Below are positions 36,101 through 45,429 of a DNA stretch of 64,000 nt, piece after piece (position 1 is the stretch's first letter; the number at the start of each line of letters is the position of its first letter). This DNA comes from Linnemannia schmuckeri (lineage: Eukaryota; Mortierellomycota; Mortierellomycetes; Mortierellales; Mortierellaceae): positions 248,001 to 312,000 of the forward strand of contig JANATG010000013.1 in NCBI GenBank assembly GCA_029449235.1. The letters are read 5' to 3'. Below the pieces are notes generated by a model. The model did no database searches, was not told the DNA's origin, and was given only the letters and a program-made list of their open reading frames with translations. The position numbers and the translations under genes were made by a program.

Positions 36101-36353
36101 AAACATCAAAAATAAAGGAAGGATCAGAAGTGAAAGGTACGCCCAAGCGGGGTACTGATTGCAACAAAGATAACAAGGGATCAGTTTCAATAGTCAAAGT
36201 AGAAGTAACAAATGGCTCACAAGACAAGGCAGGACCAATATCCGACTCAGCGGCAGCGGGAAAGGAAATAGAAGAAAGTGACAAAGAAGAAGACGTCGAC
36301 GAAGAAGGAAACAAAAGCGAAGCAGAAGCGTAAAAAGAATCATAAAAGGACAA
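33171..36353 (-). CDS. Ser-rich RNase H protein of retroelement copy 4, 5' end probably truncated
   Basis: A 1060-codon frame. The first ~330 residues are Ser/Pro/Leu low complexity, including poly-Ser from a GAA/TTC microsatellite at 35992-36066. A charged helical segment follows (~360-510; IFERAVTTLDNACRERLLRPAAEFN...). A type-1 RNase H domain (~590-735) keeps all catalytic acids: YSDGS, AKAELLG, RLDNQS, GHSNVHGNELADQ. A zinc-binding CLCRRCELEEEDNKHVWNCP and a C-terminal FCPCGAS region complete it. The frame starts at a TTG beside the 5' boundary and the first ATG lies inside the helical segment, so the true start is probably lost. Order and zinc motif match the C-terminal part of fungal LINE ORF2, but the reverse transcriptase that should precede is absent. 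Confidence 0.8.
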   Translation of the reverse strand: MSFYDSFYASASLLFPSSSTSSSLSLSSISFPAAAESDIGPALSCEPFVTSTLTIETDPLLSLLQSVPRLGVPFTSDPSFIFDVSSFTIIDQPLVLSSSSSSSSSSSSSSSSSSSSSSSSSSLSSSFSSSSSSSSSILPVSVSSFVPSSSLVPSLSPPLPPSFSPSDAPTTFLSLTSLSLLPLTSFSTFSPFDLFSTPISSFLFDSTLPPLLPPPPPPSLNLPPPTLSLPSSPQSPIPSPSPTLPSLSLPSALPLVVAPDPVSSSVQFGPPASLYQSTDTPPNTPALPTPTSSPTPPSLHALLPLPPDATDPIFERAVTTLDNACRERLLRPAAEFNAEIRRIASDTKRQQTMDSTKYTALRARYRKQLAKRPQDLAIMLLTIDKEAANATARSQSLSSRRKTIAVEIRRRATEAISEYRTRRLSDLRADLETRLVKAAVSSNLQESLQAKKLQQKQDSEVLRRQHRSVVSRLKETLPQFKGTKPRNKPTFDTTASFPLQECYRVQPPSAPGLPTLHIGPLCMSLTEAASMRVIQDTPVNNTTPRILYSDGSLLNSGMKNVSQAFGAVDPSQDNPLTIQGRTDGHASSAKAELLGLLAAILAAPPEQDIIVRLDNQSVVDQYRRLVKNRRNVLPRKRFRSTYAGIWAVLWQIVETRPGGVEVEWIKGHSNVHGNELADQAAKEAAQSDTVPVVVDLAQQTDIRNFAYCYGGLVEIDLRQLLKQQTTIRHHQAWTAQRRVKRAIPDIEDVEWRSTLAHVHNRRAVFTFYSNSKDSRQRTHHIKKLHGMLPTLNSMQARKPDLYSTCLCRRCELEEEDNKHVWNCPLAAETTTTIWKEAMDRIDGWGVQATNSYNAARKREYDRAIAHGRQMPRPVPIHWQSPSDAEHVQGFSSIGGARAVHSGSPAPDRDENPKWSVSDLLRGITPKSMLTEWSAVFRTPQSIAKTVLHRFVGYLEAQASELIWKPRCSATIAWEQTQGISLKNKTSKYTGPRGDWSQGYGYITQDGFCPCGASLATHENGRCPGASMDPRAADERLLDSLLGRRRLSLMERMGRIPFLRV
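35992..36066. repeat. (GAA)n microsatellite
   Basis: About 25 uninterrupted GAA units, extended by imperfect units from 35946. They encode poly-Ser in the minus-strand element frame. Confidence 0.95.
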
Positions 36354-36366
36354 TGAAGAAAGAAAA

Positions 36367-36382
36367 GTAAAAGTAAGGCGTA
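36367..36382 (+). repeat. Target-site duplication, right (16 bp)
   Basis: Exact repeat of 32969-32984 at the 5' boundary of retroelement copy 4. Confidence 0.93.
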
Positions 36383-36410
36383 ATTAATGGCCAAAAAAAG
36401 ATAGTGAAAA

Positions 36411-36439
36411 TTGGTGGCGTGAAAGGGAGAAAACACGTG
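36411..36439 (+). promoter_or_regulatory. GGTGGCG...CACGTG motif upstream of second tRNA-Leu
   Basis: TTGGTGGCG at 36411-36419 and CACGTG at 36434-36439 lie 66 and 43 bp upstream of the tRNA. Here the retroelement inserted ~45 bp further upstream, so the motif is intact and was not made by the insertion. Confidence 0.45.
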
Positions 36440-36476
36440 AATAAAAGAGGGTGAATTCACGACAAATCATCGAGCT

Positions 36477-36559
36477 GGAGAGATGGCCGAGTTGGTCTAA
36501 GGCGCCGCGTTAAGGCCGCGGTCTATTCGTAGGCGTGGGTTCAAATCCCACTCTCTTCA
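36477..36559 (+). tRNA. tRNA-Leu (anticodon AAG), copy 2
   Basis: Identical in all 83 positions to the tRNA at 973-1055, with the same short 5' flank (AAATCATCGAGCT). Structure as for copy 1. The wider flanks differ, so this is a dispersed gene copy rather than a large segmental duplication. Confidence 0.96.
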
Positions 36560-36593
36560 CTTCTTTTATTTTTTGTGGAGAAGCAAACTTCTA

Positions 36594-38018
36594 CTTTTGC
36601 GTTTGGTCGTTTGGTGCCCGCATCGCCATCAAGGACTCTCTTTTGTGGGCGTTTTTATTCGTTGCCCACAATTTTGCTCTAATCCGGTGCCCACCCCAAA
36701 ATCTTAAACGTTGCCCATGACTCTGCCGCTATATGTTGCCCTATCTTCCTTCCCCCACCTGCGCCGCGGCATCATCTATCTGTAGAGAATCAAGCTCTTG
36801 CCACTTGTCCCATGCATGCGCACCAGGGACCTCATAGGTATATGGCTTGATACATGAGGCTACCATGTCAGTAATGATACAGGTAGAGAAAGAGAACGAG
36901 AAAGGGAACAAAGAAAATACTCGACTTATGAGGATGCGGCTCAATACATGGGCCAACTATGTCAAGGGCGACAAATAATTTTGCGGGATGGGTAACAGAT
37001 TGATACTTTTTTGACAACGTTTAAGAATATTCAGTCTTCGATGGCAACTGGGGAAGGGGCAACGAATAGACTTTACTATGGGCAACATATAAGGAGTTAC
37101 AAAAGGGTGGGCAACAAATAGTTATGTCCGAAAAATAAGTATGATTGGTATGAGATTTTCTTAGCCATGATGGAATAAAGGATAAAGTGGAGAGCAATAT
37201 TTCCTCCAACTGGAACGCACCATCAAGCACCATCATTCGCCCTTGGTTAGGCCCTTTCCATCTTTCGCCCAGCTTGCCAGCCTCCTTGGATAGACTGTGG
37301 TTCCTCATAAAAAAACAAATTACCCTTTACTACTGGTAATGAAATTGAAGTATGAACTTTAACTGCTCCCCTCGGAGGTAAAAAAAAAAAAAAAAAAAAG
37401 AACGTGTAGCTACTGGAGCAAAAGGAGAGAAATTGCCCGCTGGTTTCGTACGATTGATACAAAGAGAAAGAAACTCACATCGGGGCAACTGGATCTGATG
37501 AAGAGCAATGGCGTTGGAAGAACATACAACCCCGAAGAGTGGTACAACTGTATTGGCGTCGCCTTGGCGAAAACCGAAAAGTGAACATGTTATTTTTCAG
37601 CAACATCACTTTGTCGATAAAATGGCTTGACTTTGCTGTGTCCCACAGAAGTTATTTTTTTGCTGGAAAAGGTGAATAGATACTGTACCTATCGATGTGT
37701 CGCGTGTGGCGGTATAATGGTGTGGTGTGTGGAGATAGAAAAGAGTCAGGTGCTTCAAAAGGGAAAGTATCGATGAGTACCTGGATGAATATTTTTTTTT
37801 TCTCATCAAATTAACACGCGCTTATGTTCCCTCAATTACTTTGCGACGTCAAAATGCCTTCAGCTATCACACCGTATAGTCATTCAGTGTGCTTTCAGGT
37901 GCAAAAAAGTATGCGCGCTGGCTTGGCTGACTCGCATCCTTCACTCTGTAAGAGTAATAGAAGCAACAAAAGAGAGTCCTTGATGGCGATGCGGGCACCA
38001 AACGACCAAACGCAAAAG
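36594..38018. mobile_element. 1.4-kb element with perfect 53-bp inverted repeats
   Basis: 36594-36646 and 37966-38018 are exact reverse complements over 53 bp (starting CTTTTGCGTTTGG). Inside, a short GTTGCCC/GGGCAAC word recurs, GTTGCCC-like near the left end (36661, 36711, 36737) and GGGCAAC-like further right (37056, 37081, 37109), an arrangement resembling subterminal repeats. No transposase frame is visible, so a non-autonomous DNA transposon is the best reading. No target duplication is obvious beside the inverted repeats, so the true ends may lie slightly outside. It begins 35 bp after the tRNA-Leu. Confidence 0.7.
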
Positions 38019-38712
38019 GTAAGGAAGAAGATATTCTGACTATAATATCAGTTTAGTTATTCTGACACTATAGTTAGATTAGACAGGTATACTAACAGCA
38101 TGTCAGATTAACCAGATATTCTGACATCCATTGTCAGAATATCTTTTTTTACAGTCAGATTAACTGCTGTGCTCACATACAATAAACCCCCTTTCACCTC
38201 GTTTTATTTATGAAGGCCGAAATGGCCGTGAAAAATTCTACTAAAAAAGGTAAAACGAAACGTCGTATTCAAAGTTGCGAAACGAAATGGCCTTGAAAAA
38301 ACTACTAGAAGAGGAAAAATGAAACGTTCTGTTCAGAGTTGCGAAAAACGAAATAGCGAAACGAAACAGATACCCAGGGCCAATCGAACTCTTGGACAAA
38401 AATAGGCACTTGAACTCACTTGACACTTTCCAAGGATCCGCCCACCCTTAGACTCGACATTTGATGTGCTGAAATGGATGGTGTTTATTTCCCTTCATAT
38501 TAGTATTACATGTCAAAATATCCAGATAATCAGACATTGATGGCATGTCAGAACAACTTTCCTTGAAAATGATAATTTGACAGCACATGTCAGATTAGCT
38601 AGAAAAACGTTATTTTGACATCAGATGAAAAAAAATGACTGAAGTCAGATTATCTCATAAAATATTATTCTGACATCTAATGTCATATTATCTTATTCCG
38701 TTTCTGAGTTAC
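38019..38712. repeat. AT-rich region with TCAGATTA-type repeats and a tandem duplication
   Basis: Many scattered copies of TGTCAGATTA / ATTCTGACA words lie at 38030-38160 and 38500-38700. One forms a perfect 12-bp-arm hairpin (38114-38144, arms AGATATTCTGAC). Between them (about 38221-38350) is a diverged two-copy tandem repeat of ~68 bp containing GAAACG and AGTTGCGAAA. The layout suggests an old MITE-like insertion; no terminal repeats could be fixed. Confidence 0.5.
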
Positions 38713-38877
38713 TAAAAAAAAGGGTTAATCTATTTGACAACCCAGGTTGTTCGTTTTATTCGACAACCATTACCAAATTAGGAAGGTAGCCGGGCTCATT
38801 TGACAACCTAGGTTGTCAAGTGATAAAAAGCTTTATTTGCCAACCCGGTTGCCAAATAGATATGTTTATTAGTGTAT

Positions 38878-41800
38878 TCAAATATTTAGAGCACCCTGCC
38901 CGTAGTGTTTTGTAGAGTTGTGCCCAGGCTCATTACATACCCCACACTTTGTAGAGCGTGCTGTAGTCTCCATACTACTCTTCATTCGTGTCTTCTTTGG
39001 TCTGCCTTTCGCTTTGACATGGACTGGATCCCTCATGCCCTCAAGACCTTTCCCTTCCACAATAACATCACCAAGCCTCTCTTTAACCATCTCAAACATC
39101 TCTGGACTCGAATCCACTACCTTGAGAATATCCTTCACCAGGCCTGAAATCTCTCCATGTCGACGCTTTTTCGAAAGCTGGCTTTGGTCGTCTCGCGAGA
39201 GTGAAGTCGTCGACGGGAAAATCTTGAAAATGTCGCTCATAAATGTGACAACAGGCACATCAGACATTCCATCCTCATCCTCGCCAATGTTTGCCTTTTG
39301 TGTCATGGCATGCGAAAACGGCCCGAAAGTCTCTTCCAGCTCTCCTGAGTCCTGAAGGTGATCCATGTACCATCGCCTTGGAATGAGCTTGATATGATAC
39401 TTGAGGCGGCGGTCGACTTGCATGAGATGGAAAAAATGGCGACATACAATCCCGTTATTTTGGAATAGAAGGCAAGTACAAATGTACGAGCTATCTTTCA
39501 AAAGAATGACATGCTGTCGTTTCTTTCGTCCAATATCCAAACGGTATGTTACATCAAACACACACTCTACTTTTTTGGAGCCGACAGTTCTTATCATGGA
39601 CTCGATCGGTATTTTCATACGGTCGTCTCTAGATGCCATTTCAATCTAAGGTTCATCATTAGTATTTCTCTTATCACTGTAGCAGAACCACAGATTGCCT
39701 TTTATTGCATCTCCACCTGCACCTTGAGTGTGACTCTACTCTCTTTAACCAGACATACAAAGCGTTAGATTTTGCATCTCTTCTTTTTCTCTTGTCTCGT
39801 CCATTGTTCTATCACTTGCATACAAAATGGCATCCACTCACTCCGCCGCTTTATGCCCTCTGTTCCTGGTCACATATCCTTATTTTCTCTTGTAACATCC
39901 CCCCCTCTCTTTTTTTTTATATATCTGTTGTTTCTCATCCATATTGTCCACTTCCACACTCCCCCACCTCCAACCCCTAGTAAACAAGACACAGTATAGA
40001 TACCTTACGCCCTTTTGTTTCAAATGTCTTTCGTTCTTATACCTTTTCCTCTTACCCTCCTCTGTTTCTTCCATTGTTCTCGCATTCGTTCCCTCGTACT
40101 TCTACTATGACCACCTTTCTCTCTCTCGCAAATAAATGCAATTGTAAATGTACTGTACCTCTTCAGCGTTATTAGCCAAGTGTAGCTTTTCCTCGTGGTA
40201 CTCGGCGGCATATTCGTCGATCATCTCGGGTTCATAAAGACTGGAGTGATAATAGACGGATCTCATCATCTTGATCTTCATCTGGCTGTTCGCTGATATG
40301 CCAAGGTAACGATTATTCTCGTCAATGATGTCGGAAACATCTGCTTGACGAACAGCGATTGAGCAGGGTCGTGAGTCGTATCCATCTTGTAGTGCATCCA
40401 TCTTGACGTCAGAGATTCATTCGAAATCGTTTGTTCAATCGACCGAAACAAGTTCGGAAGTGAGGTCTTGCTGTGGACGGCTCGCTTGATGGTCGCATTG
40501 ACGCTCTCGATCCTCTGCGTTGACTGCATTCCAGCTGTGAATCTTGTACCAACCTATGGCTAGGCCCATTGCTCACGACGCTCATAAATCCTCTCAAGGT
40601 AGGCCCGAACGTTTGGTTTGTCTTCTTCAAAGACCACAATATCCCTCAACCACCTGTGCTCAAAATCCTATTCCGTGATAGCATTCCGCATGATCCAGAA
40701 GAGTGAGATGGATGCTTCCCAGTCCTTGCCCAACGCACCGTGGAGATTCCTGTTGAGATTCTGGTGACCAAGGTGCCAGATGCAGTTCAAAAGAACTGTG
40801 CTCTTCAAAACTTTGGCACAGGCTGCCTCCATAGCAAGGTCCTCATCAACCATAATGACCATAGGGGCGAGATGATCATTTGCCGTCAGCAACTGTTGTA
40901 GAATCCACTCGTAATCTTCACTTGCCTCTCCTGAAACCAGCACGCATCCGACCAAGCGACTTTTCCCATTGTTGTCGACGACAACAACGACATTGAGAGG
41001 CATGTGGAACCGGTTCGTTTTGAAAGTGTTGTCGTTGAGAACAGTGTCGCGATAGCGGCGATAGAGAGATCTCTGAGAGGGGCTCATCCAGAATATCCTT
41101 TGAAGTCGTCCTTTGCTGTCGAGCTCCGTTGCAATGAACCAGTCCTTATCCTCTTGTGCCTTGCTTTGTAGGATCTTGAATAATTCGGCCGCCTCGGAGC
41201 CATCGTAACGCGATGCCTTGATTTTCGCCTTCTGAATGGCATTGGCAACTATCCGACGATCAAATATCTTGTCTGGCCAGTCGTTGTTCAGTAGATAGAT
41301 GACCTGTTCAAGATTGAACCTGCCATCAAAAGAAGCAATCGCGGCATGCATCTTATCGCTCAGCTGCTTGTCGATTCGGTTGAATTCTTGCATTCCTGAC
41401 TGGAAGACATGGTTGTTGTGAGCTGGATTGACGCTTGTGATATGCCAGGCAGGGGCGACATTCTGGGGTGACCGGACAATGATCTTGAATGGACAGTTGG
41501 TGCGCTTGGAAACCTTGTTGCGATGTAAATCAGGGTTGGAGTTCTTGATCGCTTTGTGGGCCCCAGAAAATGAGCAGCCAAAGATAACTGTTCGGAAGTA
41601 TGCGCATTGGTGGCTAGTTAGTGAGTATAGGTCAAATGGACAATAAATGAGAACAACCGCTCAGATAATTTTTCTCTTACCTCGGGGACTATGTTCAAGC
41701 CTGGATTGCACCCGCTTCAACTCAAACCCAAGGCGATGACCCCAAGGATGAAGTAGGTCTTCAAAAGTTTGGAGCCTTTCAAATCTTGCCCCTCTTTCAG

Positions 41801-41879
41801 GGGTCCAGGGCGTCGGGGTATTATCGTCTGCAGACTTGTCAACGTTCATCTCGCAGCCGGGTTTAGCCTCGCCATTCCT
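38878..41879 (-). pseudogene. MULE transposase (FAR1 - DDE - SWIM - zinc knuckle), degenerate
   Basis: Exons read on the minus strand: 41879-41681, then 41587 down to about 40157, then about 39648-38878. In order they encode a FAR1-type zinc domain (FGCSFSG ... RTNCPFKIIV ... HNNHVF), the MULE catalytic domain (LNDNTFKTN and IMVDEDLAM carrying acidic residues, HLGHQNLNRNL), a SWIM finger (CTCLLFQNNGIVCRHF) and a CCHC-like knuckle (CGVCNEPGHNSTKH). Three in-frame TAG codons interrupt it at 40668-40670, 40560-40562 and 40554-40556. The last two sit in WA*P*VGTRFTAG, where Trp is expected, so TGG to TAG changes are likely. A frameshift near 40345 adds to the decay. Family relatives include FAR1/FHY3-type MULE transposases. 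Confidence 0.88.
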
Positions 41880-41977
41880 CTATAACCATATAAGTAAAAT
41901 GGCGTACAGTTCTAAATAAGTTAATTATGCCTAAGAAAAACAGATCTAGCTTTCACAATGTCCTCATATCAACTTAC

Positions 41978-42448
41978 CCTAATGTCGATGGTAACCTTGG
42001 CTATTACTTTTCGGTCCTCAGTAGCTTCGCCTCCAACAGCCTTGTCCCCAACAGTATTGTCCTCAACAGCCTTGTTCTCAGCAGCCTTGTCCTCAGCAGC
42101 CTTATCTTCAACAGTCTCAACAGTCTCAACAGTCTTATCCTCAGCAGTCTTATCCTCAGCAGTCTTATCCTCAACAGTCTTGCCCTCCACAGTCTTGACC
42201 GCAACAGTCTTCTCCTCGGCAGCAATGTGAGCAACCTCGATCTCAGCGGCGAGCTTCTTCTCTTCATCCTTGGCGGTGGCAGCCCTGGCCTCAGCACCGG
42301 CTTTCTCTTTGGCAGGAATGCGAGCGGTGTCGATCCCAGCGGTGAGTTTCTCCTCCCCGATCTTGGTCTTAGCGGCAGCCTTCTCCTCTGCAGCAATTCG
42401 AGCGACAACTTTGCTCTCAGCAACGTCATGATGGTCTTGGTCAACAAC
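41978..42448 (-). CDS. Charged Glu/Ala/Lys repeat exon linking Ulp1 and transposase
   Basis: A 157-codon open exon between a clear acceptor (TATATAG, starting 42448) and donor (AGG|GTAAGT, ending 41978). It begins VVDQDHHDVAESK and passes into degenerate repeats such as VEDKTAEDKTAEDKTVETVE, predicted helical and strongly charged. It joins in phase 0 both to the upstream Ulp1 exon (ending EFAM) and to the downstream FAR1 exon (starting RNGEAKPGC), so it probably tethers the protease and the transposase in one protein. Confidence 0.6.
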
Positions 42449-42538
42449 CTATATAAATTTAGTATGGAATAATGGAAGGTTATTAAGTATATCAATTTGT
42501 TTATTGCTCGTTATAATAAATGTCAACCTGAACCTAAC

Positions 42539-43762
42539 CATAGCAAACTCTGATGCGCTCGAAATTGGACTTAAATGTACCTTGCAGAATCCAGTGACCC
42601 GTTTGAGGAGCCTCAGTCGATGATGTGCGGATCTCAGATGTGTCCAACATTCAGTCCTCGGGTTCACGCTTGTCTCGATTGCATTGATAGCATTGATAAC
42701 GCACGATCCGCTTGAACTTGGTTGCTGAGGGACAGTAAACTGTTGGATGTGGTGGCTCCACTGATCCATATCTTCACCACAGTATTCAATCCAGTGGCGT
42801 ACAGCGTCTATGGTGTCTTCGGGTGTATCCCACGAGAGAGAATCCCCGAATGAGATTGTATGTCTGACAAAATCCACCTCAAGGGCACCCCAATGATTTG
42901 GCATGTGGACGACCGCAAATGCTTTTTCGACTTGTCCACTCTTAACCTCGCTCTTCTTCCATTCCTTAAGGATGTCCTGCCTCCATAGCTGGATCTGGAT
43001 GGGGGAGATGAAGAGATATCGGTCATTTGTCCCATATGACTCTGTGAAGAGTTCCATGGCTGAGCGGACAATCTCATCGTCAAGGAAAGTCTCATTCTTG
43101 AGGTCCAGGACGCTTAAAATGTCTAACGGTATGCCCTTTGTCGCTTGGAATGTTTTCAGCATAACCCTTGGGGTATCTTGAAGAATACAACGAAACCAAT
43201 TGGCGAATGCAGCATCAGACTCACGAGCGATCCAATTCAGCATCCCCTTGACCTTCTCGACAAGTATAACCGCGCACGCTGCCCCTGGTAGAAGTTTGAG
43301 AGCCGAAGGTGGGAAGTTCCCTATGCCAGCTATATGGATACCCCAACTGTCGCCAGGCTGTAGCTTGGAGAAGGCTTCCGAAGTAAGAGTTATTGAAGGC
43401 ACCATCTTGAGGGAGGCGACTCTGGCTTCATATATCCTCTCCTTGGGCGGTGGCGGCTCTTTGATGACGGTAACTGTCGCGTTCTCGATAATACCTGGCA
43501 ATCCAACTCTGAGCAACATATGACCTGTTTGCAGGGTTTGCCAGTGTTTGCTGTACATAGCTTTCGACTCGAGTACCACTGGCGGATCACATTCGATCAA
43601 GGTAGGGTTCGACATTCTAGTTACAAATATTTCAATACAAACATCAATGCTCAGTAGCAGCTTAATACGTGGGCAGAGTAAGGCTAGAACGAGTAACAAG
43701 GTGTACCTGGAATGGCTGGAAAGTTTTAAGAGGACGGGCTCGTGCAGAGTTGACTGGGACAT
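42539..43762 (-). CDS. Ulp1-like (C48) cysteine protease of the MULE
   Basis: An open frame of 408 codons from ATG 43762 to donor ATG|GTTAGG at 42539. The C48 signature is complete: LKNETFLDDEIVRSAMELF, catalytic His in HMPNHWGALEVD, Asp in ISFGDSLSW, Gln in TVPQQPSSSG and nucleophile Cys in GSCVINAINAIE. Family members cleave SUMO or related conjugates; Ulp1 domains captured by MULEs are known from plants. A hydrophobic stretch near the N-terminus may be an in-frame intron (AG|GTACAC to ACTAG|AATG), giving HSR-MSNPTLIE. The exon splices in phase with the linker and transposase exons. Unlike the transposase, this part has no disabling lesion. Confidence 0.82.
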
Positions 43763-45401
43763 CTTAATTGGCGACCCAGGTTGTTCGTTTTATAGACAAC
43801 TATGCTGATGATGGTACTTCATCGCATATATAGGCCGGGGCCGGGATACAAAAAAACGGAAAAGAGAATGAGAGTAGCATGGGATATAGCAACCAGTGTA
43901 GCAACTAGTGTAGCATGGGTGTAGCATAGCGTGTAGTAAGGGGAGCAGCATAGCAGTGTACCTTGTATATGTACAGACTGAGATGCAAAAAAAGGAAAAG
44001 AGTGTAGCATGGGTGTAGCATAGAGTGTAGCATACGGCCAGCAGTGTACCTTGTACATGCACAGACTGGGATGTAAAAAAGGAGAGTACCTTTACACATA
44101 GGGATTAGCCATTTGGCAACCTGGGTTGTTCGTTTTATACCAAAACAAAATGTCTGGTTCATTGGCGGCTACTTTGCATACTTGCACACTCATCAATCCA
44201 TATTCTTCTACTTGCAGCTCCGCAACAGACAAACTTGGACGAACTTGCTATCTCGCTGTCTACACAATGAGCACCAGACTGTCACGGATTGTTACCCTAT
44301 AATTCGTACGCCGCCACCATTTTATTTTGTGAAGAAGGAATCTAATCTGTTGCACTTGCAGCTCATGCTTTCACAATGCAATAATTGTCATACAAACAGA
44401 CAAAAAAAAAGAATTATCCCGATTTTCTATGTGCACGCACTCGGGCGCGTGGGAGGTAGGAAAGAGAAGGACGAGAATGGAAGAGAGGTAGCCAAGAGAA
44501 GTAAAGATGCAAGGCGCCTTCAGGCAAAGCAAAACATGCATGTTCATGCATTAAAAAAAAAAAGAAAAAAATCAGAGATAGTCAAGAGGGGCAGATAAGA
44601 AGCAGAGAGATACATGTAGTCAAGAGGAAGCAGAGAGGAAGCACAGAGGAAGTAAAGAGGAAGCACAGAGGAAGCAGAGAGGAAGCAAAGAGGCCGAAGA
44701 GAGAAAGTCAAGAAGAGTTAAGGTACAAGGCGCCTTTAAGCACAGCGAAACATGCATATACATGAAAAAAAAAGATAGGTAGTCAAGAGAAAGTAACGAG
44801 GGGCAGATAAGAAGCAGAGAGGTACATGTAGTCAAGAGGGAGCAGAGAGGAAGGAGAGAGATAATCAAGAAGAGTGAAGGTATAAGGTACCTTCAGGCAC
44901 AGAGAAACATGCATGACCTGTTCATGCAAAAATATATGATAGTTGAGGGAACGCATAGTCATTTTTCAATAAAGGAAAAAAGAACAGAGAGTGAAGGGAA
45001 GGATTCAAAGGTACAGTCATACGATCATTGAGATGATCCACAGCCGCGTCTTATAGCGTGCGAATTAATAAGTGTAGTGCGTGGCTAGAAGTAACATAGC
45101 AGAAAACGTAGTAAGAACCTAAGAGGTAGCGAGGATTGGGATTTATATGCGCAAGAAAGTGATGGCAAAGGGTGGCGAGTGGATGGAGGTAGCAAGAGTA
45201 CATTTTTTTTGATTTGGATGCATGCTTGTCTCCTTATGATAGGACAAGGCGTATGCATGGTTTTATCCGCATGCCATTGTTTGCCTGCATCTCTGCATGA
45301 CCATCGTGGAAAAGAAGGGAAAGCAACGACAAAAAGTGTGCTCGCCACATTTCGGCTTTTGCAAAAGAAGTGGTAACATCATCATCTGTTCTGCCCTTGA
45401 C
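43763..45401. repeat. MULE interior: tandem repeat blocks
   Basis: Between two internal subterminal-type sites (43769-43796, 44113-44139) lies a ~110-bp tandem repeat with GTAGCATGGGTGTAGCAT and CAGTGTACCTTGTA (about 43876-44090). A second block (about 44490-44940) has three copies of a ~190-200-bp unit containing AAGGCGCCTT and GAAACATGCAT and rich in AAGCAGAGAGG. No convincing frame. The second block may serve as spacer or regulatory DNA for the plus-strand frame at 45430. Confidence 0.65.
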
Positions 45402-45411
45402 ATATAAATAG
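45402..45411 (+). promoter_or_regulatory. TATA-like box before the MULE plus-strand frame
   Basis: ATATAAATAG lies ~25 bp before the open frame that starts at 45430. Suggestive of a Pol II promoter only. Confidence 0.3.
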
Positions 45412-45429
45412 CTCAAGCCTGGTGGCATA

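Larger units (their letters stand above)
32985..36366 (-). mobile_element. RNase H retroelement copy 4 (longest, 3.38 kb, with TSD)
   Basis: The element is bounded by an exact 16-bp duplication (32969-32984 and 36367-36382). Its 3' end has AATAAA and a poly(A) tail (T-run 32985-32999), and its 5' end is at 36366, 111 bp upstream of the second tRNA-Leu. It holds one long frame (33171-36353) with an RNase H domain. No reverse transcriptase, endonuclease or gag-like zinc knuckle precedes RNase H, so on its own it cannot be autonomous. The exact duplication and close match to copies 1 and 3 suggest recent insertion by target-primed reverse transcription. Confidence 0.92.

Noticed and set aside
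33171..36353. Possibility that the RNase H frame is a host RNase H1 or H2 gene
   Set aside because: It lies inside a TSD-flanked, poly(A)-tailed insertion, has several truncated relatives in the window and has the element-type zinc motif after RNase H.
40554..40670. Reading the transposase TAGs as sense codons (recoding)
   Set aside because: Host genes here use TAG as a stop (Rho2, MMAA, Nnf1), and a frameshift in the same exon points to decay.
43800..44940. Repeat blocks considered as a CRISPR-like array
   Set aside because: The units are long, diverged and without unique spacers, and the context is a eukaryotic transposon.
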